DNA of 5,936 nucleotides, from positions 1 through 5,936 of the forward strand of contig DAOWJK010000006.1 in NCBI GenBank assembly GCA_030640395.1, in the 5' to 3' direction. Below the pieces are notes generated by a model, which saw only the letters and a list, made by a program, of their open reading frames with translations, searched no databases and was not told the DNA's origin. Positions 1-4,751 of this stretch are shown one piece after another. The position numbers were made by a program, and so were the translations under genes. Positions within the stretch are counted from its first letter, which is position 1, and every line of letters begins with the position of its first letter. The DNA is from Nanobdellota archaeon. GTDB lineage: Archaea; Nanobdellota; Nanobdellia; Pacearchaeales; GW2011-AR1.

Positions 1-59
1 TAAATGTTGGTGACAAAGAGATTAATGTTTTAATTAAACAGTTGATGGTGGTAGAATGA
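1..59 (+). CDS. C-terminal end of the upstream gene, probably ribosomal protein eS4 (partial)
   Basis: An open frame enters from the left edge (first complete codon at base 3) and ends at the TGA at 57-59. It encodes the tail NVGDKEINVLIKQLMVVE. In archaeal spc-type operons the gene before uL5 is normally eS4, and a short beta-rich end with a hydrophobic finish fits the eS4 C-terminus. With only 18 residues visible the identity rests mainly on position. The stop overlaps the uL5 start as ATGA, suggesting coupled translation. It could be another operon member if gene order is altered here. Confidence 0.55.
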   Translation, partial: NVGDKEINVLIKQLMVVE

Positions 60-559
60 CAGAAGAAAATATAATGCGAAAAATAAAAATTGAGAAAGTT
101 GTCCTGAGCATAGGCGGAACTGGAGATTATTTGGAAAAAGGAGTTAAGCTTCTTGAAATACTTACTCAAAGAAAACCAGCAAGAATGAAATCAAAGAAAA
201 GAATTCCGTCGTGGAGTGTCAGGCCTAACTTGGAAGTCGGGGCAGTGGTGACAATTAGAAAAAACCCAGAAGATGTTTTGAAAAAAATGCTTGGGGCTAT
301 TGAAAATGTTTTGAAGAAAAAGCAGGTTAGCGAGAATAATTTTTCATTTGGAATAAAAGAGTATCTTGAAATTCCTGGTGTTGAATATCAAAGAGACATC
401 GGAATTATGGGGCTTGATGTTACTGTTGTATTTAAGAGAGCAGGAAGAAAAGTGAAGTTAAGGAAGATTAAAAAAGGCAAAATCCCAAAAAAACAGATAA
501 TCACAAAACAAGAAATAATTAAATTTATGGAAGAGAATTTCCAGACCAGGTTTGAATAA
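56..559 (+). CDS. rpl5: Large-subunit ribosomal protein uL5 (L5)
   Basis: uL5 (167 aa) sits in the central protuberance of the 50S subunit, binds 5S rRNA and contacts the P-site tRNA. The N-terminus carries the family pattern IEKVVLSIGGTGDYLEKGVKLLEILTQ-, followed by RKPARMKSKKRIPSWSVRPN and the GAVVTIRK strand. The second half has the FSFGIKEYLEIPGVEYQRDIGIMGLDVTVVF block typical of archaeal L5, then a basic tail. Length is normal for archaea. The start at 56 is chosen because it makes an ATGA overlap with the upstream stop and has GGTGGT at 47-52 as a Shine-Dalgarno-like site. A second ATG at 74 would also leave the conserved domain intact. The next ORF begins one base after the uL5 stop. 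Confidence 0.96.
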   Translation: MTEENIMRKIKIEKVVLSIGGTGDYLEKGVKLLEILTQRKPARMKSKKRIPSWSVRPNLEVGAVVTIRKNPEDVLKKMLGAIENVLKKKQVSENNFSFGIKEYLEIPGVEYQRDIGIMGLDVTVVFKRAGRKVKLRKIKKGKIPKKQIITKQEIIKFMEENFQTRFE

Positions 560-560
560 A

Positions 561-785
561 ATGGCTGAAATAGGTAATCTTTATGACCTTTATCTTATCG
601 GGGAAAGAGTATTAGAAAAAGATATGAAATACGGAGGGAGAATTGATAGAATGCATGAATTTACTAAAAGGATAAAGAAAGAAAATTTCAGGGTTATAAG
701 AGCAGGGGAATTGGATGAAAGAGGGGACAAAATAATCTTAAATGGAAATTATGGGATATTTACCCGAAAGGGAGAGGCACAATAA
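561..785 (+). CDS. Unknown 74-aa protein between uL5 and uS14
   Basis: I do not recognise this protein. It starts MAEIGNLYDLYLIGERVLEK and ends NGNYGIFTRKGEAQ. Charged helical stretches (about residues 15-45, with RIDRMHEFTKRIKKENFRV) are followed by short beta-like strands (KIILNGNYGIF). There is no signal peptide, membrane segment or metal-binding cysteine pair. The ATG at 561 lies one base after the uL5 TAA; a TTG at 552 in the same frame would add three residues but overlap uL5. No strong Shine-Dalgarno is visible, so translation probably depends on coupling to uL5. Its end supplies the GGAGAGG used by uS14. The canonical archaeal operon has no gene here, so this is an insertion or a lineage-specific gene. 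The tight packing supports a real gene, but function is unknown. Confidence 0.75.
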   Translation: MAEIGNLYDLYLIGERVLEKDMKYGGRIDRMHEFTKRIKKENFRVIRAGELDERGDKIILNGNYGIFTRKGEAQ

Positions 786-786
786 A

Positions 787-1017
787 ATGACAGCAAGTGA
801 TTGGAGAAAAATTTTAAAGCAATTAGAGAGCAAGCCAGAGATAAAGGCGAAGTTCTTAAAACACTGCAAGCCGAAACAAAGGAAAATTGGGATTGCTGTG
901 AAAAAGTGCGAGAGATGCGGGAGGTTTGGGGCGCACATAAAATCATATGGATTAAATTTATGCCGACACTGCTTTAGAGAAATAGCAGAAGAAATCGGTT
1001 TTCAAAAATATAGTTAA
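787..1017 (+). CDS. rps14: Small-subunit ribosomal protein uS14, zinc-ribbon type with N-terminal extension
   Basis: uS14 (76 aa) is a 30S head protein. The C-terminal half has the zinc ribbon: Cys41-x2-Cys44 and Cys59-x2-Cys62 around IKSYGLNLCRHCFRE, ending in GFQKYS as in archaeal uS14. Typical archaeal uS14 is about 50-56 aa; here about 20 extra residues (MTASDWRKILKQLESKPEI...) precede the core and look helical and basic. The start at 787 is chosen because GGAGAGG at 771-777 lies 9 bases upstream and the ATG follows the previous stop by one base. An in-frame ATG at 742 would overlap the preceding ORF by 44 bases and add 15 poorly fitting residues. A copy of the uS8 start codon follows directly after the stop (see 1019). 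Confidence 0.95.
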   Translation: MTASDWRKILKQLESKPEIKAKFLKHCKPKQRKIGIAVKKCERCGRFGAHIKSYGLNLCRHCFREIAEEIGFQKYS

Positions 1018-1018
1018 A

Positions 1019-1141
1019 ATGTCACAAGTAAATCAAAGTAAATTCAAGAATTTTCATTTGTCCGAAATTTCAGTTTCGAACAAAAGATTTTCATGGTTCC
1101 ATTTTTTCAATGGAGGAATAAAAAAATGTCACAGGATATAG
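1019..1141 (+). CDS. Possible 40-codon upstream ORF: duplicated uS8 start fused to the 66-bp repeat
   Basis: An ATG at 1019, one base after the uS14 stop, begins MSQ, the same three residues that open uS8 at 1126 (ATG TCA CAA here, ATG TCA CAG there). From codon 4 the frame reads without a stop through the 66-bp repeat (VNQSKFKNFH ... SNKRFS), then a spacer peptide (WFHFFNGGIKKCHRI), and stops at TAG 1139-1141, overlapping the first codons of uS8 in another frame. The position is exactly where the native uS8 start would be expected. It may be the leftover front of uS8 after an insertion, or a translated leader whose passage helps open the uS8 start. No expression evidence is available and no strong Shine-Dalgarno precedes it. 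Confidence 0.4.
   Translation: MSQVNQSKFKNFHLSEISVSNKRFSWFHFFNGGIKKCHRI
1026..1094 (+). repeat. 69-bp direct repeat, copy 1 (66-bp core 1028-1093)
   Basis: This is identical base for base to 4773-4841. The two outer bases on the left and one on the right may match by chance, leaving a core of exactly 66 bases. Internal structure: AAGTAAAT occurs twice, 10 bases apart, at the left end (1026-1033, 1036-1043). ATTTTCAT at 1050-1057 and 1087-1094 brackets a stem-loop. In both copies the core begins right after the last codon shared with the downstream gene start and is open in the same reading frame. It encodes no recognisable protein domain. It resembles a small dispersed element rather than a CRISPR unit or a complete insertion sequence. 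Confidence 0.93.
1057..1084 (+). promoter_or_regulatory. Stem-loop inside repeat copy 1
   Basis: TTTGTCCGAAA (1057-1067) can pair with TTTCGAACAAA (1074-1084), giving ten base pairs with one C-A mismatch and a six-base loop, TTTCAG. As RNA this would form between the uS14 stop and the uS8 start. There is no U-tract immediately after it, so a terminator is unlikely. It may be a structural end of a mobile element, a protein-binding site or an mRNA processing signal. The same structure recurs in copy 2. Confidence 0.6.
1098..1116 (+). promoter_or_regulatory. uS8 Shine-Dalgarno site partly masked by a small hairpin
   Basis: GGAGG at 1112-1116 lies nine bases before the uS8 ATG at 1126 and is a strong ribosome binding site that fixes this start. 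TCCATT (1098-1103) can pair with AATGGA (1109-1114), covering the first half of GGAGG. The stem is six pairs with a five-base loop and thermodynamically modest. If it forms, translation of the upstream frame (1019-1141) would open it. Masking is inferred; the Shine-Dalgarno itself is plain. Confidence 0.5.
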
Positions 1142-1506
1142 TTGCTGATGCTTTGAATATGATAAAGAATGTAAAAAAGGCGCGAAAAACAGAAATAAAA
1201 ATAAAGAGAATTTCTAATTTGCTAATTGAGATTTTGAAAATCATGAAGCAGGAAGGTGCTGTGAAGAAATACAAGATTAACAGCAAGAATAAAACTATTG
1301 AAGTTACAGTCGGGGATTTGACAGATTGCAGGGCGATAAAGCCGAGGTTTACTGTTGATAAAACTCAGATTGAAAAATACCGACGGAGATATTTGCCTGC
1401 GAGAAATTTAGGGGTTATGATTGTCTCGACAAATAAAGGTTTGATGACGCATGAGGAAGCTAAAAAAGAAAAAACAGGAGGATGCCTTGTGGCTTATTTT
1501 TATTAA
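1126..1506 (+). CDS. rps8: Small-subunit ribosomal protein uS8 (S8)
   Basis: uS8 (126 aa) binds helix 21 of the 16S rRNA central domain and is an early 30S assembly protein; in bacteria it also represses the spc operon by binding its mRNA. The N-terminus MSQDIVADALNMIKNVKKARK is the family DxxADxLxxIrNA region. The C-terminal domain carries RYLPARNLGVMIVSTNKGLMTHEEAKKEKTGGCLVAYFY, matching the archaeal form. The start at 1126 is favoured over an in-frame ATG at 1093 because of GGAGG at 1112-1116 and because MSQDIVADALNMI is the normal N-terminus; 1093 would begin inside the repeat. Uniquely here, the gene is separated from uS14 by a repeat-bearing spacer that also contains a second copy of its first three codons. 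Confidence 0.96.
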   Translation: MSQDIVADALNMIKNVKKARKTEIKIKRISNLLIEILKIMKQEGAVKKYKINSKNKTIEVTVGDLTDCRAIKPRFTVDKTQIEKYRRRYLPARNLGVMIVSTNKGLMTHEEAKKEKTGGCLVAYFY

Positions 1507-1507
1507 G

Positions 1508-1714
1508 ATGAGTTGGATGACGCCTGATTATATATTAAAAGTACTAAATGGGGGAGAAGAATTCACTGCTAGAGAGATGTATGAAAAGAAAATGGTAGGA
1601 GAAAGTATTCCTTCAATAAATAGGCATTTGTTAAAAATGACTAGGCTACAAAAGATTCACAGGAAGTGGGAGGATGGGGCTTATGTTTATTATGGACGGC
1701 GGAGGTCAGAATAA
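1508..1714 (+). CDS. Small winged-helix-like protein (68 aa) between uS8 and uL6
   Basis: The sequence is MSWMTPDYILKVLNGGEEFT... ending VYYGRRRSE. The order of elements resembles a minimal winged helix: helix 1 (TPDYILKVLNGG), helix 2 after FTAREMYEKKM, a recognition-like helix (SIPSINRHLLKMTRLQKI), and a basic beta-wing (HRKWEDGAYVYYG). The FTAREMYEK...INRHLLKM pattern is like that of small archaeal MarR/ArsR-type DNA-binding proteins, so a nucleic-acid-binding role is plausible but family and target are unknown. The ATG at 1508 is one base after the uS8 stop. An in-frame ATG at 1451 would overlap uS8 by 56 bases and is rejected. No close Shine-Dalgarno is present, so coupling to uS8 is likely. 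The canonical operon has no gene here. Confidence 0.75.
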   Translation: MSWMTPDYILKVLNGGEEFTAREMYEKKMVGESIPSINRHLLKMTRLQKIHRKWEDGAYVYYGRRRSE

Positions 1715-1720
1715 TTTCAA

Positions 1721-2263
1721 ATGAAAAAAGATTTACAACAAACAATAGAAATTCCTGAGGGAGTTGAGGTTAGTTTAAATGAGAGTAGTGTAACTATTAA
1801 AGGCAAAGAAGGGGAAATTAATCGGAGTTTTGATTTGGGGAAATTGAATTTTGAGAAGAAAGATAATAAAATAATTATTGGAAATAAAAAATCAACAAAG
1901 CGGGAGAAGAAAATGATGAATACAATTGCACAGCATATTCGGAATATGATAAAAGGGGTTCAGGAAAAGTTTGAGTATAAGTTGAAAGTTTGTTTTAGTC
2001 ATTTTCCTATGAATGTGAAGCAGGAAGATGGAAAGATAATTGTGCAGAATTTTTTAGGTGAGAAGGTTCCGAGAGAGATGACAATCCCCAAGGGAGCTGA
2101 AATTAAAATTGACAAGAATGAAATAACTGTAACTTCTGTTGACAAGGAATTGGCAGGGCAGGCTGCGGCAAATTTTGAGATATTGACAAAGATTGGTGGA
2201 AGGGACAAGAGAGTTTTTCAGGATGGAATTTATATTATAAATAAAGCAGGGAGGGAAATGTAA
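1721..2263 (+). CDS. rpl6: Large-subunit ribosomal protein uL6 (L6)
   Basis: uL6 (180 aa) lies near the sarcin-ricin loop and the base of the stalk. Two repeated L6 domains are visible: the first from about residue 8 (IEIPEGVEVSLNESSVTIKG) through NTIAQHIRNMIKGVQEKF; the second from about 85 (LKVCFSHFPMNV) with FLGEKVPREMTIPKGAEI, then VDKELAGQAAANFEILTKIGGRDKRVFQDGIYI, the archaeal/eukaryotic L6 (eukaryotic L9) signature. Length is normal for archaea. GGAGGT at 1701-1706, inside the end of the preceding ORF, serves as Shine-Dalgarno. The stop TAA shares a base with the eL32 start (TAATG). Confidence 0.96.
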   Translation: MKKDLQQTIEIPEGVEVSLNESSVTIKGKEGEINRSFDLGKLNFEKKDNKIIIGNKKSTKREKKMMNTIAQHIRNMIKGVQEKFEYKLKVCFSHFPMNVKQEDGKIIVQNFLGEKVPREMTIPKGAEIKIDKNEITVTSVDKELAGQAAANFEILTKIGGRDKRVFQDGIYIINKAGREM

Positions 2264-2757
2264 TGGTTGAATTTTTAAGACGAGTTGGAAGCAGGTTTTC
2301 AAAACTTGGAAAGGGCAGGAAGAAAAAACAGAAGTGGAGAAGACCAACTGGAAGGGATAATAAAATGCGGGAGAAACGAAGAGGATATCCTGCTGTTGTA
2401 AAAATTGGTTATAAGCAGGATGTGAAAACTCGCGGGAATGTCGAAGAGAAAAAACCAATAATAATTATGAATGTTAAGGATTTGGCAAAGATTAAGAAAA
2501 ATGAAATTGGAATTATTGGAAGTATGGGCAAGAAAAAGAAAATAGAAATTGCACGCCGCCTGGCGTACCTCTCTGTACAGCGTACTGGGGCAAAAATTGC
2601 CAAGGATAAAAAAATTGAAATTTATAATTTAAATGCAGAGAAATTTTTAAAGAATGTGGAGAAGAAATTAAAAAAGAATATTAAAGAAGAAGAAAAAGTT
2701 GAGAAGAAAACAGAAAAGAAACCTGATAAAATTAAAAGCAAGGAGAAGAAAAAATGA
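2263..2757 (+). CDS. rpl32e: Large-subunit ribosomal protein eL32 (L32e) with Lys-rich C-terminal tail
   Basis: eL32 (164 aa) is found only in archaeal and eukaryotic ribosomes, so it is a marker for the domain. The conserved core is RVGSRFSKLGKGRKKKQKWRRPTGRDNKMREKRRGYPAVVKIGYKQD..TRG, followed by the NVKDLAKIKKNEIGIIGSMGKKKKIEIARRLAYL block and VQRTGAKI. From about residue 122 the protein continues as a Lys/Glu-rich low-complexity tail (KFLKNVEKKLKKNIKEEEKVEKKTEKK...), which extends beyond the usual C-terminus and is probably disordered or rRNA-contacting. GGGAGGG at 2249-2255 is a good Shine-Dalgarno. The start overlaps the uL6 stop and the end overlaps the eL19 start as ATGA. Confidence 0.95.
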   Translation: MVEFLRRVGSRFSKLGKGRKKKQKWRRPTGRDNKMREKRRGYPAVVKIGYKQDVKTRGNVEEKKPIIIMNVKDLAKIKKNEIGIIGSMGKKKKIEIARRLAYLSVQRTGAKIAKDKKIEIYNLNAEKFLKNVEKKLKKNIKEEEKVEKKTEKKPDKIKSKEKKK

Positions 2758-3161
2758 ACCTCAAAAAGAAAAAATCATTGGCTGTAAAGGCGTTGAAGTT
2801 GGGGAGAGAAAGAATTGTTTTTTTGCAGTCGAGACTTGAGGAAATAAAGGACGCGATTACAAAGCAGGATATTCGGGATTTAAAAAAAGAAGGTGCGATA
2901 GTTGTGAAAGAAATTAAAGGGCGGAAGAAAGTTAAAAGGAAAAGTAAGAAAAGAGGTGTTGGAAAAGTTAAGAAGAAAGTTAATAAGCGGAAACAGGAAT
3001 ATGTTAAGATGACCCGGAAGTTGAGAAAGCATGTTGCAGTGAAAAAGAAATCAGGGGAATTGTCAAAAGAAGAAATTAAAGATATTCGGAATAAAATAAG
3101 AAACAGGAAGTTCAGCAGTTTGAGAAATTTAAAAGAATATACTGGGGGTTTGAGAAAATGA
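2754..3161 (+). CDS. rpl19e: Large-subunit ribosomal protein eL19 (L19e)
   Basis: eL19 (135 aa) is archaeal/eukaryotic-specific and forms long basic helices on the 50S surface. The N-terminal domain is visible as LKKKKSLAVKALKLGRERIVFLQSRLEEIKDAITKQDIRDLKKEGAIVVKEIKG, matching the family LA..iLk.G..ri...p...ei..AiTr.dIr.Li..G pattern. An Arg/Lys-rich hinge and the helix KEEIKDIRNKIRNRKFSSLRNLKEYTGGLRK follow. It is somewhat shorter than the roughly 150 aa typical of archaea. The start overlaps the eL32 stop (ATGA), with AGGAG at 2741-2745. The end overlaps the next ORF as ATGA. Confidence 0.94.
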   Translation: MNLKKKKSLAVKALKLGRERIVFLQSRLEEIKDAITKQDIRDLKKEGAIVVKEIKGRKKVKRKSKKRGVGKVKKKVNKRKQEYVKMTRKLRKHVAVKKKSGELSKEEIKDIRNKIRNRKFSSLRNLKEYTGGLRK

Positions 3162-3475
3162 AAACAATAGAAATAATTGAAGATTTTGATACCTGCGAAA
3201 AAGGAGAACTTGTAAAAGCCTTTGGGGAAGAGAGATTTTATTCAGGAGGAGAATTAATACAAACATGTAGTTGCGGTTACGGACCAAATGCTTTTCTATT
3301 TCCAACTTTAGTTAAGATAGAAGAAGATAGAACAATTGAAAAAATAGTAGTTTATGATTTAAAACCTCCTCAAAAAGGGAAGATAAATGGTATGGCAATC
3401 AGTGAATCAATAACTCCTGAAGACCAAATATACAGATATTATATGAATATAATTAATAGAGGAACAACACAATGA
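3158..3475 (+). CDS. Unknown 105-aa protein between eL19 and uL18
   Basis: I do not recognise this protein. It begins MKTIEIIEDFDTCEKGELVKAF, has a central TCSCGYGPNAFLFPTLVKI segment and ends YYMNIINRGTTQ. It is acidic-to-neutral, unlike its basic neighbours. Cys is scarce (CEK and TCSC), so a zinc site is not obvious, and there is no membrane segment. GGGGG at 3144-3148 is a Shine-Dalgarno, and both ends are ATGA overlaps with eL19 and uL18. Codon use differs from the ribosomal genes: by my count Ile is 9 ATA, 3 ATT and 1 ATC, Arg is AGA four of four, and Leu has no TTG, whereas uL18 next door uses TTG for 9 of 15 Leu. This hints at later arrival. Its first nine bases equal the first nine of uL18. 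Confidence 0.8.
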   Translation: MKTIEIIEDFDTCEKGELVKAFGEERFYSGGELIQTCSCGYGPNAFLFPTLVKIEEDRTIEKIVVYDLKPPQKGKINGMAISESITPEDQIYRYYMNIINRGTTQ

Positions 3476-3939
3476 AAACAGTAAAAAAAAGAAGAAAACA
3501 AAACAAGACTGATTATTTGACAAGGTTAAAGTTGTTGAAGAGTGGGAAGCCGAGAGTGGTTTTTAGGAAGACAAACAAATATATTATTGCACAATATGTT
3601 ACAAGCAAGCAGGCACAGGATAAAGTTGTGTTGGGGGTTACTTCAAAAGATTTGATGAAGCAGGGATGGAAAAAAGAATTTGGAAGTTTGAAGTCAATTC
3701 CTGCAGGGTATTTGACAGGATATTTAATCGGCAAGCAGATTATCAAGAAAAGTTTGGAAACACCAATTGCTGATTTTGGAATGCACAGGGTTTTACACAA
3801 GACAAAGACTTATGCTTTTCTAAAAGGATTGATAGATTCTGGAATTAAGATAACCTGCGACAAAGGTTTTCCAGAGGAGGAAAAAATAAAAGGCAAAGTT
3901 GATATTGAAAAAATTAAATTAAGTATTGATAAATTATAA
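3472..3939 (+). CDS. rpl18: Large-subunit ribosomal protein uL18 (L18)
   Basis: uL18 (155 aa) binds 5S rRNA together with uL5 in the central protuberance. Family landmarks: TDYLTRLKLLKSGKPRVVFRKTNKYIIAQYV near the N-terminus, then GWKKEFGSLKSIPAGYLTGYLIGKQ, and IADFGMHRVLHKTKTYAFLKGLIDSGIKI, the archaeal L18 (eukaryotic L5-like) core. A short charged tail follows. The usual archaeal length is about 170-195 aa, so this is slightly compact. GAGG at 3459-3462 lies nine bases before the start, which overlaps the preceding stop (ATGA). The stop shares a base with the uS5 start (TAATG). Confidence 0.95.
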   Translation: MKTVKKRRKQNKTDYLTRLKLLKSGKPRVVFRKTNKYIIAQYVTSKQAQDKVVLGVTSKDLMKQGWKKEFGSLKSIPAGYLTGYLIGKQIIKKSLETPIADFGMHRVLHKTKTYAFLKGLIDSGIKITCDKGFPEEEKIKGKVDIEKIKLSIDKL

Positions 3940-4751
3940 TGAAAGACGAAAAAGAAAAACAAATAGAGAACAAAGAAGATGAATTTGCTGAAAAGCCTGA
4001 GGATGTTTTGGATGAGAAAGATTTGAAAGAATTGGAAGAAGTAAAAAAGGAAACAGAAAAAAGAGTTAATGGCAAGCCCGAACATAAAAGGCTCACAAGA
4101 GAAGAAATAGAAAAGGAGGTGCTGGCTGGTTGGGAGCCGAAGACAAAACTTGGGCATGAAGTTGATGACGGGAAAGTAAAAAATATTGACGAGATTTTAG
4201 ATAGTAAAAGGAAGATTCTTGAGCCGGAAATTGTTGACAGATTAATTTCTGTTAAATCTGATCTGCTTTTTATCGGGCAGTCAAAAGGAAAGTTTGGCGG
4301 GGGGAAAAGAAGAATATGGAGACAGACACAGAGGAAAACCAAAGAAGGAAATGTTCCTACTTTTTCAACTCTTGCAGTTATTGGCGACGGGAAAGGACAT
4401 ATTGGTGTTGGTGAAGGAAAATCCAAAGAGACATTGCCTGCGAGGGACAAGGCAATAAGAAAAGCTAAATTAAACATCATGAAAATTACACGGGCTTGTG
4501 CGGCGTTTGATTGTGCGTGTTCAGAATTGCATTCTATTCCATTTAAGGTTACCGGCAAACAAGGAAGTGTTAGTGTTACCCTGATTCCTGCTCCACAGGG
4601 AACTGGTTTGGTTGTCGGGGATGAATTAAAAAAAATATTAAAACTTGCGGGAATTAAAGATGTGTATAGCAGAACATCTGGAAAAAAGAGAACAACATTT
4701 AATATGATTAAAGCGTGTGTAAAAGCATTGGAGGAAACAAATAGAAAATGA
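3939..4751 (+). CDS. rps5: Small-subunit ribosomal protein uS5 (S5) with long charged N-terminal extension
   Basis: uS5 (270 aa) lies at the mRNA entry channel and helps decoding accuracy. The first roughly 60 residues are Glu/Lys-rich and probably helical or disordered (DEKEKQIENKEDEFAEKPEDVLDEKDLKEL...); they are longer than in most archaeal uS5 proteins, which are about 200-230 aa. An archaeal EPEIVDRLI motif precedes the dsRBD-like S5 domain (RRIWRQTQRKTKEGNVPTFSTLAVIGDGKGHIGVGEGKSKETLPARDKAIRKAKLNI). The C-terminal domain follows: PFKVTGKQGSVSVTLIPAPQGTGLVVGDELKKILKLAGIKDVYSRTSGKKRTTFNMIKACVKAL. No Shine-Dalgarno is seen before 3939; the TAATG overlap with uL18 suggests coupling. The stop overlaps an ATG (ATGA, 4748-4751) that opens a duplicated uL30 start rather than uL30 itself. 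Confidence 0.96.
   Translation: MKDEKEKQIENKEDEFAEKPEDVLDEKDLKELEEVKKETEKRVNGKPEHKRLTREEIEKEVLAGWEPKTKLGHEVDDGKVKNIDEILDSKRKILEPEIVDRLISVKSDLLFIGQSKGKFGGGKRRIWRQTQRKTKEGNVPTFSTLAVIGDGKGHIGVGEGKSKETLPARDKAIRKAKLNIMKITRACAAFDCACSELHSIPFKVTGKQGSVSVTLIPAPQGTGLVVGDELKKILKLAGIKDVYSRTSGKKRTTFNMIKACVKALEETNRK

Noticed and set aside
742..786. An earlier in-frame ATG for uS14
   Set aside because: It overlaps the preceding ORF by 44 bases. The ATG at 787 has GGAGAGG nine bases upstream and follows the previous stop directly.
1057..1084. Transcription terminator in the repeat
   Set aside because: The stem is A/T-rich with a mismatch and no T-run follows. It lies inside an operon whose next gene is essential, so termination here is unlikely.
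1093..1125. An earlier in-frame ATG for uS8
   Set aside because: It would begin at the last bases of the repeat and add MVPFFQWRNKK. The start at 1126 has a strong GGAGG at proper spacing and gives the conserved N-terminus.
1451..1507. An earlier in-frame ATG for the winged-helix-like ORF
   Set aside because: It lies inside the conserved uS8 C-terminus. The added Lys-rich residues are a frame shadow of uS8, and 1508 sits right after its stop.
2635..2757. Lys-rich end of eL32 as a separate gene or a frameshift
   Set aside because: The frame is continuous to a TGA that overlaps the eL19 start (ATGA). Low-complexity Lys/Glu tails are common on ribosomal proteins.
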